From NCBI GenBank assembly GCA_036794395.1, contig DAIRGS010000127.1, forward strand, positions 1 to 19,356: a stretch of DNA of 19,356 bases. The letters run 5' to 3'. The DNA is from DASXMX01 sp036794395. GTDB lineage: Bacteria; Planctomycetota; Phycisphaerae; Tepidisphaerales; Tepidisphaeraceae. Positions within the stretch are counted from its first letter, which is position 1, and every line of letters starts with the position of its first letter. This document shows positions 7,887 to 15,656 of the stretch, one piece after another. A program made the translations under genes and the position numbers. The notes under the pieces were generated by a model. It saw only the letters and a program-made list of their open reading frames with translations, had not been told where the DNA came from and did not search any database.

Positions 7887-8465
7887 GTGCGCCGCCGAAT
7901 TCTTTCCATCGCGTCCCTGCTGTCACTGCTGCTGTGCGTGGCAACGGTGGTGCTTTGGGTGCGGAGTTATTTCGTCACTGATCTATTCTTTCATCTTACC
8001 TCTTGGAATAACGGTGAATTGACGTTTCAACGTCACATCGAATTGCGGACCGGACGCGGGGGGATCGGAGTGTTATCAATTGCTCTTGCCAAGCCAACTT
8101 GGCAGTTTTCCGACGAGCGGATTCCGTTTCATCGCTCATTTCCTCCGGAATATCCGGAGTTTCGATTCTTCTCTGAAGAACATTCGTTATGGGGATTTAC
8201 GTGGGCTCGCATCGTCCTAGGGGGGTACGGGGGGCTTCCAGATACCGTTATCAGGGAACTCGTGGTACCCCTCTGGTTCGTGTTTCTTGTGTTGCTCCTA
8301 CCGGCGATCGCTCTCGGCCGTCGATGGGTAAAGATTCTTCGTGAAAACCAAGGCGGTTGTCCCGTGTGCGGATATGATCTCACCGCCAACACCAGCGGCA
8401 TTTGCCCCGAATGCGGTAGTCCGATTTCAAAAACCGAACCAGCATTATCGAGCAAGAAATCGTAA
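7887..8465 (+). CDS. two-TM protein with C-terminal zinc ribbon
   Basis: A 192-residue membrane protein starting with GTG. It has a hydrophobic segment at residues about 5-27 (SLLSLLLCVATVVLWVRS), an exported-looking central region of about 95 residues, a second membrane segment near 125-147 (VVPLWFVFLVLLLPAIAL), and a cytoplasmic-side zinc ribbon with C158, C161, C173 and C176 (CPVCGYDLTAN...CPECG). This architecture is typical of a paralogous family abundant in Phycisphaerae and related planctomycetes; its function is unknown. No strong ribosome-binding site is visible, though GGGG lies just before the GTG. The next gene starts 25 bases after its stop. I am confident of the family, not of its role. 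Confidence 0.8.
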   Translation: MRRRILSIASLLSLLLCVATVVLWVRSYFVTDLFFHLTSWNNGELTFQRHIELRTGRGGIGVLSIALAKPTWQFSDERIPFHRSFPPEYPEFRFFSEEHSLWGFTWARIVLGGYGGLPDTVIRELVVPLWFVFLVLLLPAIALGRRWVKILRENQGGCPVCGYDLTANTSGICPECGSPISKTEPALSSKKS

Positions 8466-8490
8466 TATTTCAAAGTATACCACTACCCCG

Positions 8491-10516
8491 ATGGCCGCGC
8501 TCCTTGAAGATATCCTCGCTCCTGGCGGCTCAATCTCCCGCCGACTGGGCGAGAATTACGAGTTCCGCCCCCAACAGCTTGAAATGGCCTCCGCTGTCGC
8601 ATCGGCGTTCAGCAAAGGCCATCACCTGCTGGTTGAAGCGGGAACGGGTGTGGGCAAATCGTTCGCGTATTTGCTCCCGGCGATTGATTATGCCGTGAAG
8701 CACAAGAAGCGCGTCGTCATCTCAACCCATACGATTTCGCTCCAGGAACAGTTGATCGAAAAGGACATTCCGCTGCTTCAAGCGGTTTATCCCGATGAAT
8801 TTACCGCGGTGCTCGTTAAAGGCCGCGGCAATTATCTCTGCATGCGGCGGCTCGAACAGCCCCGCCAGCGGCAGAACAACCTGTTCGAAGACCGCCGGCA
8901 GCTTGAGTCTCTCTGGACCATCGAGGAATGGGCTCAGAAAACCACGGATGGCTCCCTTGCCGACCTGCCCGGACTGCCCGACAACGGCGTATGGGACCGC
9001 GTTCGCGCCGAGCACGGCAACTGTCTTGGTAAAAAATGCCATTTCTACGATGACTGCTTCTGGCAAGCCGCCAAACGCCGGATGAACAGCGGCACCATCC
9101 TGGTCGTCAATCACGCCCTGTTCTTTTCGGACCTCGCGTTGCGTATGGCCGGGGTGAACTATCTGCCAAAGTATGATGCGGTTGTTCTCGATGAGGCGCA
9201 CACGGTCGAAGACGTTGCCGGTAAACATTTCGGAATCGAAGTCAACGAGAGCGGCGTACGCTATCAGCTCCGCATTCTATACGACCCAAAGCGCGGCCGT
9301 GGACTTCTCAGCACGCATGGTTCCAACGCCACCGATGCCATCCGCGACGTAATTGAGCTTCACGACCTGGCCGATCGATTCTTCGACCTGTGCGCCGCCT
9401 GGCACCGCGAAAATGGTCGCGGCAACGGCCGCCTCCGCGAACCCCGCATTTTCGAAAATCTTCTCACCCCCAAGCTCCGCGACCTGTCGCTCCATCTCAA
9501 GGCGATGCTGCCGGACATGGTCAACGACGAGGAAATCTCCGAGCTCACTGCCACCGCCGACAAAATCTCGCTCATGGCTCAGAGCATCGAAGCCCTGATC
9601 ACCCAAAGCGTCCTCAACACCGTCTATTGGATGAGTGTCACCGGCCACGCCACCCGCCGCGTCTCTCTCCACGCCGCCCCAATTGACGTTGCCCAGGGAC
9701 TCCAAACCGAACTCTTCGAAAAAATGCGCAGCGTGGTCATGACCAGCGCCACCCTCTGCACGGGAAGGGCCCCGAAAACAGTGGGGCCGCCCCGTGACAC
9801 GGGCTTCCAGCCCGTGCATTCCCAGACACCACCGAAGGGGCTTCATATTCGTCAGGGCGCCTACCTTCCACACTGGACCAAGACGGGGGCGGTTTATGCA
9901 CTCAATTTCCGTCTCGCCGACTCACTTCCGCAGAACATCCTTCTTAATTGGCGGCAAGAGCGTGAATCCATTGTTGCCAACGCCCGCGAAAATAAGCGCC
10001 CCCTGACACCAGAAGAATTGCTTCGACTCGATCACCTCCATTCGGACCGAGTTGAAACGTATTTGGACGCGGGACACGGGCAATGTTGGTTGCGAGACCC
10101 CCGTGTTGCCGAAATCGTTAGCGATGGTCTCAAACACTTTGATGGCAAGAGGTATAAACTATTAACATGGTGCGTGATGCCGAATCATGTACATGTGGTT
10201 CTACAGCCAAGACCTGAACACGACCTTTCTTCGATTCTTCACTCATGGAAAAGCTTCATTGCCTCCAGAGCGAATGACGCCTTGGGGAGAACCGGAGAAT
10301 TCTGGCAGCCGGAATTTTACGATCATCTCATTCGTGATGAAGAGGATCTCATCCACGCAGTTCAATACGCGTGGAAGAATCCCGAAAATGCCGGCTTGGG
10401 AGAGTGGGAATGGCGTGGAAAGAATGATGAGGCGATTGCTCTCCTGCGCGGAAATACTTCGAAGGAAAGCAATCACGGGCTGGAAGCCCGTGTCACGAAA
10501 AAGCCAACCGGTGACA
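8491..10516 (+). CDS. dinG: DinG/XPD-family helicase, N-terminal part, running in frame into a RAYT
   Basis: N-terminal portion of a superfamily-2 DinG/XPD-type DNA helicase. It shows a Q-like motif (FRPQQLEM), Walker A (AGTGVGKS, residues 50-57), Walker B DEAH (234-237), and four cysteines placed as iron-sulfur ligands (C117, C178, C183, C189). Motif III (TSATL) is at 418-422. At residue 436 the frame enters a REP palindrome and then a RAYT transposase domain, with no stop codon up to the assembly gap at 10517. The missing C-terminal half is encoded at 10539-11249. I start at ATG 8491; the frame is open further upstream but only through the previous gene. If the gap is really two bases, all parts join into one 916-residue frame. 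DinG proteins unwind DNA forks, R-loops and other structures. Activity of this copy is uncertain. Confidence 0.85.
9793..9816 (+). repeat. REP palindrome, copy 1
   Basis: The core CACGGGCTTCCAGCCCGTG (9798-9816) is an 8-bp stem with a TCC loop, preceded by CGTGA. In the helicase frame it reads DTGFQPV. It ends in the GTG at 9814-9816, the only start-like codon ahead of the RAYT core. Confidence 0.85.
9814..10516 (+). CDS. REP-associated tyrosine transposase (RAYT, Y1 HUH family)
   Basis: Transposase_17/RAYT domain of about 210 residues, counted here from the GTG at 9814. It has the N-terminal GAYLPHW...NFRLADSLP motif, the HUH metal-binding motif NHVHVV with His at residues 125 and 127, and the catalytic tyrosine in FYDHLIRDEED at residue 169, followed by the typical YAWKNPENAGL ending. 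HUH enzymes of this family cut single-stranded REP hairpins. No ATG lies between the helicase motif III Met and the Met just before HVH, so independent translation would need the GTG inside the REP. No stop codon appears before the gap, so the frame lacks its own ends and is continuous with the helicase. The catalytic residues look intact. Confidence 0.8.
10474..10497 (-). repeat. REP palindrome, inverted copy 2
   Basis: CACGGGCTGGAAGCCCGTG (10474-10492) and its flank CGTGA form the exact reverse complement of copy 1 over 24 bases. In the running frame it reads HGLEARVT without a stop. Confidence 0.85.
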
Positions 10517-10541
10517 NNNNNNNNNNGGCTTCCAGCCCGTG
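10511..10541 (+). repeat. REP palindrome, copy 3, interrupted by the gap
   Basis: GTGACA (10511-10516) before the Ns and GGCTTCCAGCCCGTG (10527-10541) after them are the two ends of the copy 1 sequence. Only CG is missing if the copies are identical, which would make the true gap two bases. Confidence 0.7.
10517..10526. other. Assembly gap of ten Ns
   Basis: A run of exactly ten Ns, probably a nominal scaffold gap. It falls inside a REP palindrome that has two other copies within 750 bp, the kind of place where short-read assemblers break. Confidence 0.95.
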
Positions 10542-11249
10542 CCGTCCACCTTGCAATCCTCAGGGCACGACCCCTTCCAATACATCAAATCCCGGCTCGG
10601 TGTAACAAACGCAAAAACCCTCGCCCTTGGCTCTCCTTTTGACTACGCCACCCAGGCCACGCTCTACCTGGAAACCGATCTCCCTGAGCCAAACGATGCG
10701 CTCCGTTTTCTTCCAGCCGCGTGCGAGAAGATCGTTCAGTACCTGGATAAGACGTCAGGCGGCGCGTTCGTTCTTTTTACCAGCTACAAGATGCTCCTTG
10801 ATGCCGCCAACCGCCTGAAGTCGGAGATCGAAGAACGCGGCTATCCGCTGCTTGTTCAAGGACAGGGTGCTCCCAGGAAAGTTCTGCTTGAGCGATTCCG
10901 TTCATTGGACAATGCCGTCCTGTTCGGCACATCCAGTTTCTGGCAGGGCATCGATGTGCAGGGCGACAAGCTGCGAAACGTGATCATCGTCAAGCTTCCG
11001 TTTGCGGTGCCTGATGAGCCAGTCGTCGAGGCGCGGATTGATGCGATCAAGACGTCGGGCGGCAATGCCTTCATGGAGTATTCTGTTCCCGAGGCGATTA
11101 TTAAGCTCAAGCAGGGCTTTGGCCGGCTCATCCGTAGCAAAACCGACCGTGGCATCGTGGTCATCCTCGACAGCCGTGTGAAGACAAAGCGCTATGGAAA
11201 ACTGTTTCTCGAAGCGCTGCCCGAGTGCCGGACCGCCAACAACCCTTGA
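10539..11249 (+). CDS. dinG: DinG/XPD-family helicase, C-terminal part
   Basis: 236 residues that complete the helicase begun at 8491: DPFQYIKSRLG, the LGSPFDY motif, GGAFVLFTSYKML (motif IV region), LFGTSSFWQGIDVQGD (motif V) with VIIVKLPF, and motif VI QGFGRLIRSKTDRG with the expected arginine residues. As sequenced, it begins at a GTG inside the third REP copy and is out of frame with the N-terminal part because of the ten Ns. With a two-base gap it joins in frame, reading DTGFQPVPSTLQSSGHDPFQ. Alone it has no Walker A and cannot be a functional helicase. The following gene starts 13 bases downstream. Confidence 0.85.
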   Translation: MPSTLQSSGHDPFQYIKSRLGVTNAKTLALGSPFDYATQATLYLETDLPEPNDALRFLPAACEKIVQYLDKTSGGAFVLFTSYKMLLDAANRLKSEIEERGYPLLVQGQGAPRKVLLERFRSLDNAVLFGTSSFWQGIDVQGDKLRNVIIVKLPFAVPDEPVVEARIDAIKTSGGNAFMEYSVPEAIIKLKQGFGRLIRSKTDRGIVVILDSRVKTKRYGKLFLEALPECRTANNP

Positions 11250-11262
11250 TCAGGAGCCGCAT

Positions 11263-12243
11263 ATGTGGGGCAATTCACTTGGGTGGATGATCTCAGTTGT
11301 GCTGCTGGGCACGGCCGGCGGAATGTTCTACCACCTGGCCGTTCCGCCATCCGAATCTCAGCCGGGCCATCTGATTCCCGACGCAGTGTTGCGGAACCTC
11401 ACACTTCCTCCCGAAGCCGATACGCTTTTCCCACCCGGCCGCCGCGATGCCGATGCAGGCTCCCTCTACTCGCAGGCCCTAATCCATTTCAAAGCGAACC
11501 CGAAGGCATACGACGATGCAATTCACTCGAGCCCGGCTGATCTGGCCGCGCTTCAATACCTGCATCAAGCGGCAGACTGCCGTCGGATGGTTTTGTTTGA
11601 ATCTCATCCGCAGCAGGTCGTCAATTACGATAGCGAGCAGCCCGAATTAAGCGCATTCATCAAGATGGCCGACGCCGCCGACACCATCGGCCTTGGCGCA
11701 TTGCTCGACGGAAAACCAAATCTGGCCTCAGATCAGTTCACTTCCGTATTCGCCATGGGCCGCCACTTTTACGAGGAACGAGTCACCTGGCGCGAAATGA
11801 GCGCCGGCCTGGGCATGATGAGCGACGCGGCACAAAACCTCGCCAAAGTCGCGGATCGGGCAAACGATGGAGCCAAAGCCAACGTCCTCCGGCATCTTCA
11901 GGAGGCACTCGATAAGTACCGTGCCAATCTCCAGGAAACGATCGCGTCGCCCCTGATGAACCCGGTCGAAAGCTATGCGGCCAAATATTCCGGCGACATT
12001 TTCGCCATCGCGCGCGACACTTCCGTTGAACGTGTGTGGCGCGTGCACGCCATCCTTCACCTTGGCCGATACCACTGGAATGTCGCCGACGATCATCGCG
12101 GCGACCAGGTTTGGGCGCGCCGCGTCCTTCACCAGTTGAAAAACAGCATCGATTCCAGCAATGGCGACGCAGTCATCCAGACCGCGATCGAGGCCGCCGA
12201 GAACCTCACGGTCGAGCAGCAGCGAAAATACACTGCCATGTAA
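11263..12243 (+). CDS. membrane-anchored protein of unknown function
   Basis: A 326-residue protein I cannot name. ATG 11263 has AGGAG seven bases upstream and is preferred over starts inside the helicase gene. The N-terminus holds one hydrophobic segment (residues about 4-26, LGWMISVVLLGTAGGMFYHLAV), likely an uncleaved anchor or signal peptide. The rest is mainly helical and Ala-rich, with conserved-looking stretches DAGSLYSQAL, GLGALLDGKPNLASDQFTSVFAMGRHFYEERVTWREMSAGLGMM and WRVHAILHLGRYHWNV. It probably faces the periplasm as an all-alpha, TPR-like fold, but that is only an impression. It starts 13 bases after the helicase stop, so the two are probably co-transcribed. Confidence 0.75.
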   Translation: MWGNSLGWMISVVLLGTAGGMFYHLAVPPSESQPGHLIPDAVLRNLTLPPEADTLFPPGRRDADAGSLYSQALIHFKANPKAYDDAIHSSPADLAALQYLHQAADCRRMVLFESHPQQVVNYDSEQPELSAFIKMADAADTIGLGALLDGKPNLASDQFTSVFAMGRHFYEERVTWREMSAGLGMMSDAAQNLAKVADRANDGAKANVLRHLQEALDKYRANLQETIASPLMNPVESYAAKYSGDIFAIARDTSVERVWRVHAILHLGRYHWNVADDHRGDQVWARRVLHQLKNSIDSSNGDAVIQTAIEAAENLTVEQQRKYTAM

Positions 12244-12366
12244 ATAACGCCTCCGCCGTTATCGGACCTTATCAATCGGATCTCATCCAACTGATTTCGC
12301 CCTGATGGCCGATAGAGAAAGCGGGCCATCAATACCGATGCGCTCGATCTCGCGGAGTATTCGCCC

Positions 12367-12978
12367 ATGCGCCAATTTCTGATTCTCTATCTGCTGCTTC
12401 CAACCTTCGCCGCCTTCGGGTCTACGCCAGGCGGGGCGACAACTCCTGAGCTTTCCACACCGAAGCTTGCGGCCTTGTCGTTCGTCCGCGCGATGGAACT
12501 CAACAGCATGCAGGCATTTGAATCCGTGACCATCGGCGGTAAAGACGAATACACCCTGTTTGAGCCCCTGGTGAACATGGTCGGCGCTGCCAAGGACCTC
12601 GAAAAAGCCGCACGTGAGAAATTTGGCAAGGCCGGCCGTGCGATCGTCCGCAATAGCCCCGCCGCGGGGCTGGAAGTGCAGGTTCAGGAGAGCGATGTGC
12701 AAGTCAACGGCGACACCGCCGTCGTCCGTCGCAAAGGCGACGAAGATCCCGATCCGCTGACGCTGCGAAAGACCCCCGTTGGCTGGAAAGTCGATCTCAC
12801 GGCAATCCAGGACCGCAAAGCCATGACCTCGGCGGCTCCGAACATGCGCAAGATGGAAAAAGTATTTGCCGACTCGGCCACCGACATTCGCACCGGCAAA
12901 TTCAAATCAGCCAACGAAGCCGAGAAAGTCATCCTGAAACGAATGCAGGACGCAACCACAACCCCCAAGTCCAAATAA
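12367..12978 (+). CDS. secreted protein of unknown function, possibly NTF2/DUF4878-like
   Basis: A 203-residue exported protein with a short signal peptide (MRQFLILYLLLPTFAAFGS). The mature part begins with a helix containing FVRAMELNSMQAFESVTIGG, followed by a region of alternating charge, then strands reading EVQVQESDVQVNGDTAVVRRKGD and LRKTPVGWKVDLTAI. This order resembles NTF2-like or DUF4878 lipoprotein folds that carry a 'does it run through the model' W.VDL strand, but this is a weak structural guess. GGAG lies nine bases before the ATG. The 123-bp spacer upstream contains an inverted repeat, TGATGGCC (12303-12310) with GGCCATCA (12324-12331). Confidence 0.7.
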   Translation: MRQFLILYLLLPTFAAFGSTPGGATTPELSTPKLAALSFVRAMELNSMQAFESVTIGGKDEYTLFEPLVNMVGAAKDLEKAAREKFGKAGRAIVRNSPAAGLEVQVQESDVQVNGDTAVVRRKGDEDPDPLTLRKTPVGWKVDLTAIQDRKAMTSAAPNMRKMEKVFADSATDIRTGKFKSANEAEKVILKRMQDATTTPKSK

Positions 12979-13005
12979 TCTTTTTCACCCGCGCGCCGTC
13001 TGCCC

Positions 13006-13026
13006 CCCTCTCCCTCCGGGAGAGGG
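13006..13026. repeat. REP-type hairpin between convergent genes
   Basis: CCCTCTCCC (13006-13014) pairs perfectly with GGGAGAGGG (13018-13026) across a TCC loop, followed by TCGGGGTGAGGGGCG. This resembles a widespread bacterial REP sequence. Lying between two convergent genes, it could limit read-through or protect 3' ends, but no T tract follows. Confidence 0.7.
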
Positions 13027-13106
13027 TCGGGGTGAGGGGCGGAGGAGAGTAGACTCCAATCGTTTCGGTCTCTTTCAACAAACCCATCAACCCTCACTCG
13101 TATTCC

Positions 13107-14723
13107 TCAGCCCACCTTCGGCCTCTTCAAATGCCAATCCGTAGCCCGCTGATACGCATTGGCCACCGACAAAATCTTATCGTCGGCAAAAACATCCCCA
13201 ATGATCGTCGTACACACCGGCTGCCCGTTCTCCCCATCGCGAAACGCATAGGGCAGCACCGCCGCCGGGTTTCCCGTGTAGCTGCACAACTCCACATCGC
13301 CCGACCCGCTGACGTACATGTCAAAATCCTTCATCAACTCGGCCATCTTCCGGACCAGCACACCGCGACGCCGTTGCGATTGCAGGAAATCCATCGCCGA
13401 CCACGTCCGCCCACGCGTAAATCGCCCGCTGCCCGGCGTCCCGTTCGGGCTATCTTCATCCTTCACAATCCCCGTCGATAAGTAACAGTCAAACGCGGCC
13501 GTCGATTCGGGTTCGATCGTGTCAATCCCGCGCGTTGTTGGCCGGGCCCCAATCGGCTTCGGGTCCGCCCCCAGTTCCCGCAACTTGTCCACGAACGCCT
13601 GCGGCGCGCGGTTGTCATAGCCAATCCTGTATTTGGAAAGGTCCGCCTTCCGCTCGTACTGAAATGGAGTCGTCAGCGTCGAGGCATCTTTTTCATCCAC
13701 CCCATGAATCGCGTTAAACACCAGCGCGCAATCCTCGCTCGCCCGGCAAATGGGTCCCGCCCGGTCCATCGTCCACGCCAGCACCATTCCGCCATGCCGG
13801 CTCACGCGGCCATACGTCGGCCGCAGCGCGCTAAGTCCGCATCGAACCGTCGGCGACACGATCGAGCCCCGTGTTTCGGTCCCAATCCCAAACGCCACAC
13901 ATCCCGCGGCCGTTGCCGATGCCACGCCCGCTGACGATCCGCTCGACCCCTGTTTCAGATTCCATGGATTATTCGTCCGCCCCCTGTACCACTGGTCGTT
14001 GATCGCAAATCGCCCCGTCGACAGCTTCGCAATCAATATCGCCCCGGCTTCGCGCAAGCGAATAGCCAATTCCGAATCTTCGTCGATCACACGATCTTTG
14101 AATTCCTTCGCCCCCCATGTCGTCGGCGCGCCCTTGATCGAAAATAAATCCTTCAACCCCCAGGGAATCCCATGTAGCGGACCACGATACTTGCCGGCCT
14201 TGATCTCTGCGTCGGCCTCCTGGGCCGCTTCTTTTGCCGGGCCTTCGAGAATGGTCACTGCGCAAAGCAAAACCGGATCAAGCCGCTTGAGCCTTTCCAG
14301 ATAGATGGCCGTGAGCTCCGATGGCGAAATGTGCCGGGCCTTGATCAACCCCGCCAATCGATACACAGGCAGAAACGCAATGTCCTCCTCCACCTTCGGA
14401 ACCTCCACCGCCCAGGGCTCCGGCTCAATTGGTGTCCGCTCAAATGCCGCCGGCCCATGCTGGCGCACTAGTTTCTCCATCAACGCGCCAGTGCCCCCGA
14501 AATACGCCTGAAACTGCATCGCCGGCGGCTCACCATTCCCCAGCGCCGGCAAAGCCGGCCTGCTCGCCGGCCGTGGCGTTTCATTCGGACGCGTCTGCGG
14601 GTCCTTCTGCTGTGCACCCACCAGCTGCGACAGCGTCCCCGATGCTGCCGCGGTACTTGCTGCCACTCGGATGAATTTTCTTCTTCCCATTGTCACCGAT
14701 TTCTGAATTGTGCCCTTGCCCAT
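13107..14723 (-). CDS. Tat-exported amidase-signature hydrolase
   Basis: A 538-residue member of the amidase signature family, which cleaves amide bonds with a Lys-cisSer-Ser triad. K191 lies in GIPWGLKDLF, the serine-rich QGSSGSSAG at 258-266 supplies the cis-Ser, and S287 in GTETRGSIVSP is the probable nucleophile; all are present. The N-terminus carries a twin-arginine signal (RRKFIRVAASTAAASG), followed by about 80 residues of Pro-rich and variable sequence before the catalytic domain, so it is probably folded in the cytoplasm and exported. The start is 14723 or the in-frame ATG at 14690; the latter puts the RR two residues from the N-terminus, which suits a Tat signal, but neither has a good Shine-Dalgarno. 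Its natural substrate is unknown. A GatA role is unlikely because the protein is exported and no gatB or gatC is nearby. Confidence 0.88.
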   Translation of the reverse strand: MGKGTIQKSVTMGRRKFIRVAASTAAASGTLSQLVGAQQKDPQTRPNETPRPASRPALPALGNGEPPAMQFQAYFGGTGALMEKLVRQHGPAAFERTPIEPEPWAVEVPKVEEDIAFLPVYRLAGLIKARHISPSELTAIYLERLKRLDPVLLCAVTILEGPAKEAAQEADAEIKAGKYRGPLHGIPWGLKDLFSIKGAPTTWGAKEFKDRVIDEDSELAIRLREAGAILIAKLSTGRFAINDQWYRGRTNNPWNLKQGSSGSSAGVASATAAGCVAFGIGTETRGSIVSPTVRCGLSALRPTYGRVSRHGGMVLAWTMDRAGPICRASEDCALVFNAIHGVDEKDASTLTTPFQYERKADLSKYRIGYDNRAPQAFVDKLRELGADPKPIGARPTTRGIDTIEPESTAAFDCYLSTGIVKDEDSPNGTPGSGRFTRGRTWSAMDFLQSQRRRGVLVRKMAELMKDFDMYVSGSGDVELCSYTGNPAAVLPYAFRDGENGQPVCTTIIGDVFADDKILSVANAYQRATDWHLKRPKVG

Positions 14724-14761
14724 GCACGCCGATTATCCTCACCGCCTCGCCAGGTACAACA

Positions 14762-14791
14762 ATAATTTGTGACAACACATTCATAGGTCAA
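14762..14791 (-). promoter_or_regulatory. Candidate sigma70-type promoter for the amidase
   Basis: On the - strand TTGACC (14791-14786) is followed after 18 bases by AATTAT (14767-14762), giving a start of transcription near 14755, about 32 bases before the first ATG. The elements match 5/6 and 4/6 of the consensus, so this is a guess supported by position in a divergent intergenic region. Confidence 0.3.
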
Positions 14792-14849
14792 CCCGGCTCC
14801 CCAATCACGCTTGATTCGGGTAAACCTGTCATGGCAACCCAGGGGCCAC

Positions 14850-15593
14850 ATGATCTCCATCATCATTTGCAGCATCAATCCCGAGAAATTTCGCAACGTG
14901 TGCCAGACCTACGCGCGCGTTTTTAAATCAGAAAAATGTGAAATCATCGGAGTGCACGATGCCCTCAGCCTTGCCGAGGGTTACAACCGTGCAGTGGCTT
15001 CTGCAAAGGGTGATCTAATCATCTTCTCGCACGATGACATCGAGATCATCAGCCCAGATTTCAAGCAGCGCCTGCTCGGCCATCTGGATCACGCGGATCT
15101 CGTGGGCGTGGCCGGATCGATGCGTTTATTGGGAGGCGCCTGGGCCAGAGCCGGAGTACCATTTCTGGCTGGACAAATCGCCCACTACCGAGATGACGAG
15201 AAAAGGTACTACGCCGGAATCTGGGGAGCGCACGCCCGCCGAGTCGACGGAATCAAAGCAATGGATGGCGTATTCCTCTGCGCCAAGAGAAAGGTTGTCG
15301 AAGCAATTCCGTTCGATCAGGAGACCTTCACCGGTTTTCATGTTTACGACGTCGATTTCACGTTTCGCGCTTACCTGGCGGGTTTCCGGCTGGCCGTCGG
15401 ATGCGACCTGCTCATCGCCCATGAATCAACCGGGCAGTTTGACGAGAAATGGAAGGAATATGATAGCCAGTTTAATCTCAAACATGCTGGACGTCTGGAC
15501 ATAATGCGCGATCGTACTTGCCGTGCGGCAACTGTCGGCGTCGAGTCATTCGAAGACCTGCTGACCGTCATGACGCCTCCATGGTGGGATTAG
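14850..15593 (+). CDS. family-2-like glycosyltransferase (Glyco_tranf_2_5 type)
   Basis: A 247-residue GT-A-fold glycosyltransferase resembling PF13712. It has the N-terminal ISIIICSINPEKF strand, LAEGYNRAVASAKGDLIIFSHDDIEI with the metal-binding aspartates D62 and D63, a central GAWARAG...GQIAHYR stretch, IKAMDGVFLCAKRK and the acceptor-side FHVYDVDFTFRAYLAG motif. It should transfer a sugar from an activated donor in the cytoplasm; the target is unknown. ATG 14850 has AGGGG four to five bases upstream, and the preceding in-frame TTG at 14811 adds only non-family residues. It starts a + strand run with the membrane GT-C-like protein 63 bases after its stop, so the two may build or attach the same surface glycan. 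Confidence 0.85.
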   Translation: MISIIICSINPEKFRNVCQTYARVFKSEKCEIIGVHDALSLAEGYNRAVASAKGDLIIFSHDDIEIISPDFKQRLLGHLDHADLVGVAGSMRLLGGAWARAGVPFLAGQIAHYRDDEKRYYAGIWGAHARRVDGIKAMDGVFLCAKRKVVEAIPFDQETFTGFHVYDVDFTFRAYLAGFRLAVGCDLLIAHESTGQFDEKWKEYDSQFNLKHAGRLDIMRDRTCRAATVGVESFEDLLTVMTPPWWD

Positions 15594-15656
15594 CACCATC
15601 TTCGATTATCATGTCTCCGGCACTCAACGCATGACGCGTCGCTTGCCATCGTCTGA

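Larger units (their letters stand above)
9793..10541 (+). mobile_element. RAYT/REP element inserted in the helicase gene
   Basis: The unit has a REP palindrome at 9793-9816, a Y1 HUH transposase reading frame, an exactly inverted 24-bp copy of the REP at 10474-10497, and a third REP in the original orientation broken by the gap (10511-10541). This is the REP-RAYT-inverted REP layout of REPtron-type elements. It splits the helicase between motif III and the segment leading to the SPF motif. I cannot define a target-site duplication; the direct REP copies are the only repeated flanks. Confidence 0.8.

Noticed and set aside
8341..8490. Helicase start at 8341
   Set aside because: It would overlap the zinc-ribbon gene in another frame; the conserved family sequence begins after ATG 8491.
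9277..9873. - strand frame of 198 residues across the helicase and REP 1
   Set aside because: Antisense to well-supported helicase sequence; no independent motif seen.
13750..14304. + strand frame of 184 residues
   Set aside because: Antisense to the catalytic core of the amidase, with no motifs of its own.
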